Shown piece by piece: positions 7,967 to 16,017 of a stretch of 64,000 bases of DNA. Both the position numbers and the translations under genes were made by a program. This stretch comes from Dyella_A sp035685805 (lineage in GTDB: Bacteria; Pseudomonadota; Gammaproteobacteria; Xanthomonadales; Rhodanobacteraceae): the NCBI RefSeq assembly GCF_035685805.1, contig NZ_DASSAB010000060.1:22146-86145 (forward strand), read 5' to 3'. Under the pieces are notes generated by a model. It did not search any database. It saw only the letters and a list, made by a program, of their open reading frames with translations, and had not been told where the DNA came from. Position 1 is the stretch's first letter, and every line of letters begins with the position of its first letter.

Positions 7967-8904
7967 TCCACCGCCACCTCGGCCAGCAGCTCGCGGGCCA
8001 GCGCGTCGCCGCTGCTGCCTCGGCTGGGCACCAGTCGGTGGCCGGCCAGCGGCACGAACAGCGCCTGCAGATCTTCCGGCAGCACGTGGGCACGCCCGCT
8101 CAGCAAGGCCCAGCTGCGGGCCGCGGCCAGCAGCGAGAGCCCGGCGCGCGGGGAGAGTCCCACGCGAATGTCGGTGTGGCGCCGGCTCGCCGCCAGCAGG
8201 GCCTGCAGGTAGTCGAGCAGCGCCTGGCTGGCAGTGATGGCCTGCGCGCGCTGCTGCAGGTCCAGCAGGCTCGCGCCGTCGAGCTTGGGCTGGAGCTGGC
8301 CGAGCAGGCTGCGACGATCGCTGCCTGTGAGCAGCGCGCGCTCGGCGCTGGCGTCGGGGTAACCCAGCGACACGCGCAGCATGAAGCGGTCCAGCTGCGA
8401 GTCGGGCAGGGCAAAGGTGCCGTTGAGATCGAGCGGGTTCTGCGTGGCCACCACGTAGAACGGCACCGGCAGGGCGTGCGTCTGCCCGTCCACGGTGACC
8501 TGGCCTTCGGCCAGCGCCTCAAGCAGTGCGCTCTGGGTCTTCGGCGTGGCGCGATTGATCTCGTCGGCGAGCAGCAGCCCGGCGAAGATCGGGCCGGGAT
8601 GGAACCGGAACTGCGCCGTCTCGCGCTCGTACACGCTCACGCCGATAATGTCCGACGGCAACAGGTCGCTGGTGAACTGCACGCGCTGGAAGTCGAGCGA
8701 GAACGTGGCCGCCAGGGCATGCGCGAGCGTGGTCTTGCCCACCCCGGGCACGTCCTCCAGCAGCAGGTGGCCGCCGGCGATCAGGCAGGTAAAGGCCAGC
8801 TTGACCTGGCGCGGCTTGCCCAGCAGCACCTGGTTGACCTGGGTCAGCGCCGCCTCGAGGCGTTGGATGAGCGGATCGTCGCGAAGCGGAGTGGTGGCAG
8901 ACAT
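7963..8904 (-). CDS. moxR: MoxR family AAA+ ATPase
   Basis: A 313-residue AAA+ ATPase: Walker A VPGVGKTTLAH, Walker B LLADEINRA, and the MoxR features HPGPIFAGLLLADEINRATPKTQSALLEA and PFYVVATQNP. The C-terminal lid includes VGLSPRAGLSLL. MoxR ATPases act as chaperones for metal or cofactor insertion and complex assembly, usually together with DUF58 or vWA proteins, which follow here. The start at 8904 (MSATTPLRDDP) agrees with the family; the upstream extension in frame is not MoxR-like. The gene diverges from the glycosyltransferase with only 41 bases between the start codons, so promoters must overlap coding sequence. Confidence 0.95.
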   Translation of the reverse strand: MSATTPLRDDPLIQRLEAALTQVNQVLLGKPRQVKLAFTCLIAGGHLLLEDVPGVGKTTLAHALAATFSLDFQRVQFTSDLLPSDIIGVSVYERETAQFRFHPGPIFAGLLLADEINRATPKTQSALLEALAEGQVTVDGQTHALPVPFYVVATQNPLDLNGTFALPDSQLDRFMLRVSLGYPDASAERALLTGSDRRSLLGQLQPKLDGASLLDLQQRAQAITASQALLDYLQALLAASRRHTDIRVGLSPRAGLSLLAAARSWALLSGRAHVLPEDLQALFVPLAGHRLVPSRGSSGDALARELLAEVAVD

Positions 8905-8945
8905 GGTGGTAGGCAGTTCCCTGGCGACGCGGCAGAGCGCAAGAC

Positions 8946-10556
8946 GTGCGTGACCGGTCGAGTGTAGTGGTGCCTGTCGCACGCTGGCGAGCCACGTTCG
9001 TGGCACTGTTTGTCGCGCTCACGGCGGTCAAGGTGATGCTCGCGATGCGCCTGGCGCCGTTCGGCGACGAGGCGTTCTATTGGCAGGAAAGTCGTCATCT
9101 GGCGTGGGGTTACAGCGACCTGCCGCCGCTGACCGCGTGGCTTGTCCGGCTTGGCGAAGCCGTGGCGGGGCACGGGTTGCTGGCGATGCGCTGGCCGTTC
9201 CTGCTGTTGGGGGCAGCGCTGCCGTGGCTCGTCGTGCAGTTTGCGCGCGAGGCGTTCGATGATCGGGTCGGCTGGCAGGCCGGCCTCCTCTGCCTGGTCC
9301 TGCCGCTTGCCGGCACGCTGGGTGTGCTGACCCTGCCGGACGTGCCGCTGACCGTGGCGATCGCGCTGGCCATGCTGGGCCTGCTGCGCGCTGCCGCGCG
9401 CGACCGCCGTGGCGACTGGCTGCTGCTGGGCCTCGGCCTCGGCATCGCCTGGAGCACGCACTACCGAGCGGCCATGGTGATGCTGGTAGGCCTGCTCTTC
9501 ATGGCGCTGGAGCCGCGGGGGCGGCTTCTGTGGCGAAGGCCGGGCCTGTGGCTCGCGCTCGGCTGCGCCACGTTGGGGTTGCTGCCGCTGGCCGTGTCCA
9601 ACTGGCAGCAGCATGGCGCGGGGGTGGCCTTCCAGCTGGTCGACCGCAATCCCTGGCAGTTTCACGCCAGCGCGCTGGTCCAGCCGCTGGAACAGGCGCT
9701 GGCGTGCACACCCTTGTTGTATGGCGTGTTGCTGTGGTCGGCGTGGCAGGCCTGGCGTCGCCGCGGGCAGGGCGCGCCGTGGGACGTGCTCGCGTGGCTG
9801 GCGGTCGGCTTCATCGGCCTGTATTTCGTGCTCGGCCTGTTCGCGGACGACCTGCGTTTTCGCGCGCACTGGCCGCTGCCAGGCTACCTGCCGCTGCTCG
9901 CCGCGCTTCCGGCGCTGCTCTGGCACCCGGGTGGCTCGTTGTTCGGCAGGCGTCTGCTGGCCTGGGCCGCCTGCACGGCCTTGCTGGGGCAGGGGCTGGT
10001 GCTGGGTTACCTCGCGCTGGCCACCACCCCCGGCGGCGCGGCGCGGCTGGCCGGAGCCAAGGCCTTTCCCTATGCGTTTGTGGGCTGGCGCGAAGCGGCT
10101 GCGCTGGTGCGGCCAGCGATCGCGGCCGCGCCGACGGCACTGCTGGTGGCGGACAACTTCGTGCTGGCCGCGGAGCTGGAGTTTTTGCTGGGAGGGCGGC
10201 GTCCGGTCTTCAGCCTGGACAGCCCGCTGAACATCAAGCACGGGCGGGCGCCGCAGTTGGCGATATGGCAGCGCGACGAGCATGCCCTGCGGGCGCATGC
10301 CGGTGAGCCGATGCTGCTGGTGGTGGAAGAGACCGCGCAGAGCGAACGCGAACGGCTGGCGTGGCAAGGCACGTTGTGCCGCCGCATCGAGGCGCCGCGC
10401 CTGCTCGGCCGGGTCGATGGCTATGCGCGACGCAAGCGGTTTGCGCTGTACCTCGGTACCGTGCCGGCAACCGGTGCGGGCGACCAGCCCGCGGACGGTC
10501 GCGAGCGCGCTGCGTGCGTGATCTGGCGACAGTCGCACGAGGCCGCGCAGCCGTAA
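8946..10556 (+). CDS. GT-C fold glycosyltransferase (family 39/83, ArnT/PMT-like)
   Basis: A 536-residue polytopic membrane protein. After the first helix (ATFVALFVALTAVKVMLAM) comes FGDEAFYWQESRHLAWGY, whose acidic pair D41-E42 is the conserved metal/sugar-donor site of polyprenyl-phosphate-dependent GT-C enzymes. About ten further helices follow, then a soluble C-terminal domain of about 140 residues. Such enzymes transfer a sugar from undecaprenyl phosphate to lipid A, protein or polysaccharide in the periplasm; the acceptor here is unknown. The start is a GTG at 8946, and GTG codons a few residues in are alternatives. It converges with yceF 16 bases downstream. Confidence 0.85.
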   Translation: MRDRSSVVVPVARWRATFVALFVALTAVKVMLAMRLAPFGDEAFYWQESRHLAWGYSDLPPLTAWLVRLGEAVAGHGLLAMRWPFLLLGAALPWLVVQFAREAFDDRVGWQAGLLCLVLPLAGTLGVLTLPDVPLTVAIALAMLGLLRAAARDRRGDWLLLGLGLGIAWSTHYRAAMVMLVGLLFMALEPRGRLLWRRPGLWLALGCATLGLLPLAVSNWQQHGAGVAFQLVDRNPWQFHASALVQPLEQALACTPLLYGVLLWSAWQAWRRRGQGAPWDVLAWLAVGFIGLYFVLGLFADDLRFRAHWPLPGYLPLLAALPALLWHPGGSLFGRRLLAWAACTALLGQGLVLGYLALATTPGGAARLAGAKAFPYAFVGWREAAALVRPAIAAAPTALLVADNFVLAAELEFLLGGRRPVFSLDSPLNIKHGRAPQLAIWQRDEHALRAHAGEPMLLVVEETAQSERERLAWQGTLCRRIEAPRLLGRVDGYARRKRFALYLGTVPATGAGDQPADGRERAACVIWRQSHEAAQP

Positions 10557-10572
10557 TCGCGGCCCGCGCGTC

Positions 10573-11154
10573 TCAGGGAATCGTCATGCCGGCGGACCGT
10601 AGCAGGCGGGCGAGGGCGATCAACGGCAGCCCCACCAGTGCGGTCGGGTCGTCCGTGGTGATGCGGTCGAACAGGCTGATGCCGAGGCCCTCGCACTTGA
10701 AGCTGCCGGCGCAGTCCAGCGGCCGCTCGCGCGCCACGTACCGCACGATCTCATCGTCGTGCAGCGGACGAAATACCACGGCGGTGTGGTCCACGTGCGT
10801 TTGCTGCGTGCCGTGGCGCGCGTCGAACAGGCACAGCGCCGTGTGGAAATGCACGGTCCGGCCGCGGCTCAGGCGCAGTTGCTCGCAGGCACGCTCGATG
10901 CTGCCCGGCTTGTCCAGCACCTCGCCATCCAGTTCCGCCACCTGGTCGGAACCGATCACCAGCGCCTGCGGGTGCGAGCGGGCCACTGCCCCGGCCTTGG
11001 CGCATGCCAGGCGCAGCGCACGCGCGGGCGCACTCTCGCCCGGTAACGCCGCCTCGTCGGTACCGGGCGCAGCCTGGGCGAAGCCATCCAGCAGCCGGTG
11101 CAGCAGTTCGGCGCGGTAACGCGAGGTGGAGCCCAGCACCACCGATGCGGTCAT
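10573..11154 (-). CDS. yceF: Maf-like 7-methyl-GTP pyrophosphatase (YceF subfamily)
   Basis: A 193-residue nucleotide pyrophosphatase. The N-terminal GSTSRYRAELL, the catalytic VIGSDQVAELDGEVLDKPGS and the late FKCEGLGISLF and DDPTALVGLPLIAL match the YceF branch, which removes m7GTP and related modified nucleotides, better than the septum-inhibitor Maf (YhdE) branch. The start at 11154 overlaps the stop of the upstream membrane-protein gene by ATGA. The position next to yceD-rpmF, in opposite orientation, is the same as in E. coli. A much longer open frame upstream is antisense to yceD and is not part of the gene. Confidence 0.93.
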   Translation of the reverse strand: MTASVVLGSTSRYRAELLHRLLDGFAQAAPGTDEAALPGESAPARALRLACAKAGAVARSHPQALVIGSDQVAELDGEVLDKPGSIERACEQLRLSRGRTVHFHTALCLFDARHGTQQTHVDHTAVVFRPLHDDEIVRYVARERPLDCAGSFKCEGLGISLFDRITTDDPTALVGLPLIALARLLRSAGMTIP

Positions 11155-11609
11155 GCCCCCGGCTCGCGCTGGATGTGCTCGCGCATGGCGCTGTCCAGGT
11201 CGTGCTGGGCCTGGCTCAGCGCCGCCATCAGGGGCTGCAGGCGAGCGCGGGTGTCGCGCATCGACCGGGCGGTCTCTTCCATCTGGTCGAGGCTGGCCCA
11301 CGCGGCGCAGTCGCGGATCCACAGCCGCTGCTGGAGCAAGGCCCGCAGGCCCGCATCGATCGCCTGCCGGGCATCCTTCTCGCTGGCCTGCGGTGTGTCC
11401 GGATTGAGCGACATGACGGCATGGGCCTGCTGCAGACCGCCGCGACAAGTCTTCAGGTCCGCCTCGAGCCGGTCGGCCAGGTCGAGCAGGTTCTGCAGGC
11501 TCGCGTTGCGCTGCCACTGCCGCTTGCGCTGCGCCAGCACCATGCCGACGCACACCACGAGCAGCCCGAACAGGGCGGCTGCACCGGCTATCATCATCTG
11601 GGGAGTCAC
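11151..11609 (-). CDS. Uncharacterised single-pass membrane coiled-coil protein
   Basis: A 152-residue protein I cannot assign to a named family. Residues 6-27 form one transmembrane helix (MIAGAAALFGLLVVCVGMVLAQ) followed by a basic stop (RKRQWQR), so the bulk is probably cytoplasmic. The rest is helical and rich in Leu, Ala, Gln and Arg with heptad-like spacing (LQNLLDLADRLEADL; ALSQAQHDLDSAMREHI). It overlaps yceF by ATGA, so the pair is likely translationally coupled, and it diverges from yceD over 155 bases. It could be a scaffold or cell-envelope factor, but nothing fixes a function. Confidence 0.75.
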   Translation of the reverse strand: MTPQMMIAGAAALFGLLVVCVGMVLAQRKRQWQRNASLQNLLDLADRLEADLKTCRGGLQQAHAVMSLNPDTPQASEKDARQAIDAGLRALLQQRLWIRDCAAWASLDQMEETARSMRDTRARLQPLMAALSQAQHDLDSAMREHIQREPGA

Positions 11610-11726
11610 GTGCTCGCTTCGCCGGAAAAGTCGGATGCCCAGTCTGCCGCATGCGGGGCGGCGCAGGCAAAAGGCCCGCCGTGGCTCCCGGCGTGCACGC
11701 GAAGGGGTTCCCGCCCGGCTCGGCTG

Positions 11727-11755
11727 TTGACTTGGAGCCGGGGCAAACCCATAAT
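11727..11755 (+). promoter_or_regulatory. Near-consensus sigma-70 promoter for yceD-rpmF, predicted leaderless
   Basis: TTGACT (11727-11732) and CATAAT (11750-11755) are separated by exactly 17 bases, each one mismatch from consensus. The expected transcription start is about 11761-11763, only 2-4 bases before the yceD ATG at 11765. The bases between (TTTCGCGATT) hold no Shine-Dalgarno sequence. This is the best promoter match in the window. Confidence 0.75.
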
Positions 11756-11764
11756 TTCGCGATT

Positions 11765-12280
11765 ATGTCCGTGACACTGCCAGAGTCCGTGGACGCTTGG
11801 CGCATGGTTTCGGCGCGGCGTTCGTTTGTTGGAACGCTTCCTGTAGCCTCGATGCCCCGCCTTTGCGGGATGCTCGCGGGCAACAGCGGCGAGGTCGAGT
11901 TCGAGCTGGAATTCGGTCGCGACGAGCTGGGCACGGCATATCTCGATGTACGCGCCAAGGCGCCGCTTACCGTGGTCTGCCAACGCTCTCTCGAGCCGTT
12001 CGTGCTGCCGGTGGAAGTGGACAACCGCCTCGGGTTGATTCGTTCGGAGCGGGAAGAGTCGGGGCTGTCGCCCGGCTGCGAGCCGCTGCTGGTCGAGGAG
12101 ACCGGCATGCTGGTCACCGCCGACGTCATCGAGGACGAACTGTTGTTGGCGCTGCCGCTGGTTCCGATCAATCCGGACAGCGCGTTGCCTGAAGAAGTGA
12201 CAAGCCCGTCGGAGGACGACAGTCCTGCCCAGGGTCGTACCGATAATCCGTTCGCGGTGTTGCGCGAACTCAAGAAATAA
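11765..12280 (+). CDS. yceD: YceD family protein (DUF177), 23S rRNA accumulation factor
   Basis: A 171-residue acidic protein of the YceD/DUF177 family, which influences 23S rRNA processing or accumulation and is nearly always encoded just before rpmF. The segment LDVRAKAPLTVVCQRSLEPFVLPV contains the family motif around the single conserved cysteine (VCQRSLEP), and the C-terminal PLVPINPD...NPFAVLRELKK is also characteristic. The start MSVTLPESVDAWRM at 11765 is chosen because it fits the family. A near-consensus promoter ends 9 bases upstream and there is no ribosome binding site, suggesting a leaderless transcript. rpmF follows after 36 bases. Confidence 0.93.
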   Translation: MSVTLPESVDAWRMVSARRSFVGTLPVASMPRLCGMLAGNSGEVEFELEFGRDELGTAYLDVRAKAPLTVVCQRSLEPFVLPVEVDNRLGLIRSEREESGLSPGCEPLLVEETGMLVTADVIEDELLLALPLVPINPDSALPEEVTSPSEDDSPAQGRTDNPFAVLRELKK

Positions 12281-12316
12281 CCCGCTCGATACAAGCGATT
12301 ACGTTGGAGATCCGCC

Positions 12317-12511
12317 ATGGCCGTTGCCAAGAGCCGCAAGACCCCGTCCACCCGCGGCATGCGTCGTTCGCACGACAAGCTGCAGACCGTGCAGCTGTCG
12401 ACCGACCCGACCAGCGGTGAGGTGCACCTGCGCCATCACGTGACGGCCGACGGTTACTACCGCGGCAAGAAGGTGATCGACACCGCGACCACGGCGGTCG
12501 AAGAGGATTGA
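12317..12511 (+). CDS. rpmF: 50S ribosomal protein L32
   Basis: A 64-residue ribosomal protein with the invariant N-terminus MAVAKSRKTPSTRGMRRSHD. It lacks the paired zinc-binding cysteines of some L32 forms, so it is the zinc-free type usual in proteobacteria. L32 binds 23S rRNA domains near the peptide exit side of the large subunit. A good SD (GTTGGAG) precedes the ATG. It lies behind yceD as in most bacteria, but a terminator follows immediately and plsX, which normally comes next in E. coli, is absent. Confidence 0.97.
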   Translation: MAVAKSRKTPSTRGMRRSHDKLQTVQLSTDPTSGEVHLRHHVTADGYYRGKKVIDTATTAVEED

Positions 12512-12542
12512 TTCGAGCCTTCGGGCATCGATGATCGGCAGG

Positions 12543-12566
12543 ACGGCGCGGCGACGCGCCGTTTTG
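12543..12566 (+). terminator. Rho-independent terminator after rpmF
   Basis: The 8-bp perfect stem ACGGCGCG (12543-12550) / CGCGCCGT (12555-12562) with loop GCGA is followed by TTTGC. It separates yceD-rpmF from the fatty acid synthesis genes, so it may act as a full or partial terminator inside the conserved cluster. Confidence 0.75.
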
Positions 12567-12670
12567 CTTTCAGGCGCCCGCGCACGTAACTTGTCGGTCC
12601 CGCCCGCCGCAGTGTCACCCGTCTCGATGGACGGGCCGCCGCCCGCACGACCGCGCTGATGGATAGTTGA

Positions 12671-13645
12671 ATGGCCCCGATCTACGCCCGTATCACCGGT
12701 ACCGGCAGCGCACTGCCGGATCGCGTCGTCACCAATGCCGATCTCGAGAAGCTGGTCGAGACCAGCGACGAGTGGATCGTTGCGCGCACCGGCATTCGCG
12801 AGCGGCACATCGCTGCACCGGGCGAGACCACCGGCGACCTGGCAGTCACTGCCGCCCAGCGTGCGCTGGAGGCTGCGGGGGTGAAAGCGTCCGAGTTGGA
12901 CCTGATCGTGCTCGGCACCACCACGCCCGACATCATTTTTCCGTCCACCGCCTGCCTGGTGCAGCACCGTCTCGGGGCCAACGGCTGCGCCGCGTTCGAC
13001 GTCAATGCGGCCTGCTCGGGCTTCATGTATGCGCTGGGCATCGCCGACAAGTTCATTCGCAGCGGCCAGTCGAAGAAGGTGCTGGTGATCGGTGCCGAAA
13101 CGCTGACCCGCATGGTCGACTGGACCGAGCGCGAGACCTGCGTGCTGTTCGGTGATGGTGCCGGTGCGGTGGTGCTGGAGGCTTCCAGCGAACCGGGCAT
13201 CTTCGCCACCTGCCTGCACGCCGACGGCGGGCACAAGGACCTGCTGTACAACCCGGTCGGCGTGTCGGCTGGTTTCACCGACGAGCCGAATCATGGCGTG
13301 CGCATCCGCATGTCCGGCCGCGAGGTGTTCAAGGTGGCAGTGAAGACACTCGATTCGCTGGTCGACGAGACGCTGCAGGCCGCCGGCATGCAGGAGTCGG
13401 ACATCGACTGGCTGATCCCGCACCAGGCCAACCTGCGGATCATCGAGGCCACCGCCAAGCGCCTGAAGATGTCGATGGACCGGGTGGTGGTGACGGTCGA
13501 CAAGCATGCCAACACCTCCTCCGGCTCGGTGCCGCTGGCGCTCGACTTCGCCGTGCGCTCGGGCAAGGTGCAGCGCGGCCAGACCCTGCTGCTGGAGGCC
13601 TTCGGCGGCGGCTTCACCTGGGCGTCGGCGCTGCTGCGCTACTGA
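12671..13645 (+). CDS. fabH: Beta-ketoacyl-ACP synthase III
   Basis: FabH starts type II fatty acid synthesis by condensing an acyl-CoA with malonyl-ACP. The 324 residues are standard length. The catalytic Cys115 lies in NAACSGFMYAL, the His in WLIPHQANLRI and the Asn in KHANTSSGSVPLALD. The C-terminal FGGGFTWASALLRY is typical. The gene is 159 bases after rpmF with a terminator between, and is followed at 139 bases by fabD. The primer (acetyl-CoA or branched acyl-CoA, as in related Xanthomonas) cannot be fixed from sequence. Confidence 0.97.
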   Translation: MAPIYARITGTGSALPDRVVTNADLEKLVETSDEWIVARTGIRERHIAAPGETTGDLAVTAAQRALEAAGVKASELDLIVLGTTTPDIIFPSTACLVQHRLGANGCAAFDVNAACSGFMYALGIADKFIRSGQSKKVLVIGAETLTRMVDWTERETCVLFGDGAGAVVLEASSEPGIFATCLHADGGHKDLLYNPVGVSAGFTDEPNHGVRIRMSGREVFKVAVKTLDSLVDETLQAAGMQESDIDWLIPHQANLRIIEATAKRLKMSMDRVVVTVDKHANTSSGSVPLALDFAVRSGKVQRGQTLLLEAFGGGFTWASALLRY

Positions 13646-13669
13646 TCGCAGTCGCCGGATGTCACCTCG

Positions 13670-13693
13670 GATGCCGCCTTTCGGGGCGGCATC
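13670..13693 (+). terminator. Hairpin after fabH (weak terminator)
   Basis: GATGCCGCC (13670-13678) and GGCGGCATC (13685-13693) form a 9-bp perfect stem with a six-base loop, followed by TGCGTTC rather than a clear T tract. It may attenuate or stabilise the fabH message before fabD. Confidence 0.4.
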
Positions 13694-13784
13694 TGCGTTC
13701 TACGGCACGAAACGTCGCGATACGGCTGCGTACGTCAGTGAATGCTGGCACCATGCCCGTTTTCCATGATCGGGTTTCGCCTGC

Positions 13785-14732
13785 ATGACTGCATCTGCCT
13801 CCTCGCTGGCCTTCGTCTTTCCCGGCCAGGGCTCCCAGTCCGTCGGCATGCTGGCCGAGCTGGCCGAGCTGCATCCGCAGGTGAGGGCGACGTTCGACGA
13901 GGCGTCGGACGGCGCAGGCGTCGACCTGTGGGCGCTCAGCCAGCAGGGTCCGGAGCAGCAGCTCAACCGCACCGAATATACCCAGCCGGCGTTGCTGGCG
14001 GCCAGCGTGGCGGTATGGCGCCTGTGGCGCGCGCAGGGCGGTGCCGTGCCTGCCCAGCTTGCCGGTCACAGCCTCGGCGAGTACAGCGCGCTGGTCGCCG
14101 CCGAGACGATTGCCCTGCGTGACGCCGCACACCTGGTGCGCATTCGCGGCCAGGCGATGCAGGAGGCCGCGCCGGAAGGCTCCGGTGCCATGGCCGCCGT
14201 GCTCGGCGCCGACGATGCGGTAGTCGAAGAGGCCTGCCGCGATGCGTCGGGAGTGCACGTAGTGGTTGCGGCCAATTTCAACTCCCCGGGCCAGGTGGTG
14301 ATCGGTGGCCACGCCGATGCGGTGGACAAGGCGCTGGCCCTGCTGGCCGAACGCGGTGTGCGCAAGGCGGTGAAGCTGCCGGTGAGCGTGCCCTCGCACA
14401 CGCCGCTGATGCGCGAGGCCGCCAACCGGCTGGCCGAGGCGATGACGGCTTATGCCTGGCACGTGCCGAAGATTCCCGTGGTGCAGAACGTGGACGCCCG
14501 CGTCCACGACACGGTGCAGTCGATCCGCGAGTCGCTGGTCAGCCAGCTCTATCTGCCGGTGCGCTGGACCGGCTGCGTGCAGGCGCTGGTCGCCGGGGGC
14601 GCCACCCGCATCGCCGAGTGCGGGCCAGGCAAGGTGCTGGCGGGTCTCGTCAAGCGCATCGACAAGTCGGTCGAGGCGCGCGCGCTCGGCACCCCGGGCG
14701 ACTTCGAGACCACCCGCACCGAGTGGGTCTGA
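13785..14732 (+). CDS. fabD: Malonyl-CoA:ACP transacylase
   Basis: FabD loads malonate from malonyl-CoA onto ACP, supplying the extender unit for FabH and FabF. The 315-residue protein shows the oxyanion motif FPGQGSQSVGM (residues 12-22) and the nucleophile Ser96 in GHSLGEYSAL. The malonyl-binding Arg lies in VRIRGQAMQ, and the second catalytic His in VPSHTPLM. It is followed by fabG after 33 bases. All active-site residues are present. Confidence 0.97.
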   Translation: MTASASSLAFVFPGQGSQSVGMLAELAELHPQVRATFDEASDGAGVDLWALSQQGPEQQLNRTEYTQPALLAASVAVWRLWRAQGGAVPAQLAGHSLGEYSALVAAETIALRDAAHLVRIRGQAMQEAAPEGSGAMAAVLGADDAVVEEACRDASGVHVVVAANFNSPGQVVIGGHADAVDKALALLAERGVRKAVKLPVSVPSHTPLMREAANRLAEAMTAYAWHVPKIPVVQNVDARVHDTVQSIRESLVSQLYLPVRWTGCVQALVAGGATRIAECGPGKVLAGLVKRIDKSVEARALGTPGDFETTRTEWV

Positions 14733-14765
14733 GCCCTCCCGATTTCGAACCGAAAGGATTTGTGC

Positions 14766-15509
14766 ATGAACGACATACTCAAGGGTGAGGTCGCGCTGGT
14801 CACCGGCGCGAGCCGCGGCATCGGCGCGGCGATCGCCGACGAGTTGGCCGCCATGGGCGCCACCGTGATCGGCACCGCGACCAGCGACAGCGGTGCATCG
14901 GCGATCGGCGATCGCCTGGCCGCGCGCGGCGGCCACGGCCGCAAGCTCGACGTCACCGACGGTGCCGCCGTCGATGCGTTGATCGATGGCATCGGCAAGG
15001 AGTTCGGCGCCGTCTCCATCCTCGTCAACAATGCGGGCATCACCCGCGACCAGCTGCTGATGCGCATGAAGGACGAGGACTGGCAGGCGATCCTCGACAC
15101 CAACCTCACCTCCGTCTACCGCACGTCCAAGGCGGTGATGCGCGGCATGATGAAGGCGCGCAAGGGCCGCATCATCTCGATCGCCTCGGTGGTCGGGGTC
15201 ACGGGCAATCCGGGGCAGGCCAACTATGCGGCGGCCAAGGCCGGCATCATCGCGTTCTCCAAGTCGCTGGCGCGAGAGATCGGCAGCCGCGGCATTACGG
15301 TGAACGTGGTGGCGCCGGGCTTCATCGACACCGACATGACGCGCGCGCTCAGCGAGGAGCAGCGCAGCGGGCTGCTTGGCCAGATCGCACTTGGCCATCT
15401 CGGTGAGCCCACCGACATCGCCAAGGCGGTAGCCTTCCTGGCGTCCCCCGCGGCGGCCTACATCACCGGCGAGACGCTGCACGTCAACGGCGGCATGTAC
15501 ATGCCGTGA
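14766..15509 (+). CDS. fabG: 3-oxoacyl-ACP reductase
   Basis: FabG reduces beta-ketoacyl-ACP to beta-hydroxyacyl-ACP with NADPH. The 247-residue short-chain dehydrogenase has the cofactor motif TGASRGIG (residues 13-20), NNAG (88-91) and catalytic Ser141, Tyr154 and Lys158 in the YAAAK context. I chose the ATG at 14766 (MNDILKGEVAL) because an SD GAAAGGA lies at 14752-14758; a TTG two codons upstream is less likely. acpP follows 207 bases later. Confidence 0.97.
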   Translation: MNDILKGEVALVTGASRGIGAAIADELAAMGATVIGTATSDSGASAIGDRLAARGGHGRKLDVTDGAAVDALIDGIGKEFGAVSILVNNAGITRDQLLMRMKDEDWQAILDTNLTSVYRTSKAVMRGMMKARKGRIISIASVVGVTGNPGQANYAAAKAGIIAFSKSLAREIGSRGITVNVVAPGFIDTDMTRALSEEQRSGLLGQIALGHLGEPTDIAKAVAFLASPAAAYITGETLHVNGGMYMP

Positions 15510-15546
15510 CACCGGCGGCGCATCGCGCCGCCCCTGATCGGGCCAG

Positions 15547-15577
15547 TTGTCGCCACCGAACCCGTTTTAGGCGACAA
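15547..15577 (+). promoter_or_regulatory. Perfect 8-bp inverted repeat with promoter-like boxes upstream of acpP
   Basis: TTGTCGCC (15547-15554) and GGCGACAA (15570-15577) are perfect inverted repeats separated by 15 bases. TTGTCG resembles a -35 box and GACAAT (15573-15578) a -10 box, though with a 20-base spacer, longer than ideal. The arrangement could be an operator straddling a promoter or an RNA hairpin at the start of the acpP leader. Sequence observation; function inferred. Confidence 0.4.
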
Positions 15578-15716
15578 TGCGCTCTTCGCGCTGGCCTCCG
15601 GGCCATCGTGGCTCCACCGTCAGCGGGACGTACAAGCCCTCCCGGGCACGCGACCGCAGGCTTATGCCGGAACCCGCCGGCGCAGCATAAAAATTTCTCC
15701 TTGGGAGGTTTGGTAC

Positions 15717-15956
15717 ATGAGCACCATCGAAGAACGCGTCAAGAAAATCGTCATCGAGCAGCTGGGCGTGAAGGAAGATGAGGTCACGGCGAACGCTTCG
15801 TTCGTGGACGATCTGGGCGCAGATTCGCTGGACACGGTCGAGCTGGTGATGGCTCTGGAAGAAGAGTTCGAGACCGAGATCCCGGACGAAGAAGCCGAGA
15901 AGATCACCACCGTGCAGCAGGCCGTCGACTACATCAAGGCCCACTCCAAGGATTGA
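15717..15956 (+). CDS. acpP: Acyl carrier protein
   Basis: A 79-residue acidic four-helix protein with the 4'-phosphopantetheine attachment site Ser37 in GADSLDTVELVMALEEEF. AcpP carries all intermediates of fatty acid synthesis and feeds lipid A, phospholipid and other acylation pathways. The start has a strong SD (GGGAGG at 15700-15705). A 207-base leader separates it from fabG and holds an inverted repeat, consistent with a separate strong promoter for this very abundant protein. A clear terminator lies between it and fabF. Confidence 0.98.
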   Translation: MSTIEERVKKIVIEQLGVKEDEVTANASFVDDLGADSLDTVELVMALEEEFETEIPDEEAEKITTVQQAVDYIKAHSKD

Positions 15957-16017
15957 TCGAGTCGGGAGCCGGAAGTGCTTCATGCCTTCCCCGGTTCCGA
16001 TGATCCGATAGCGAAAG

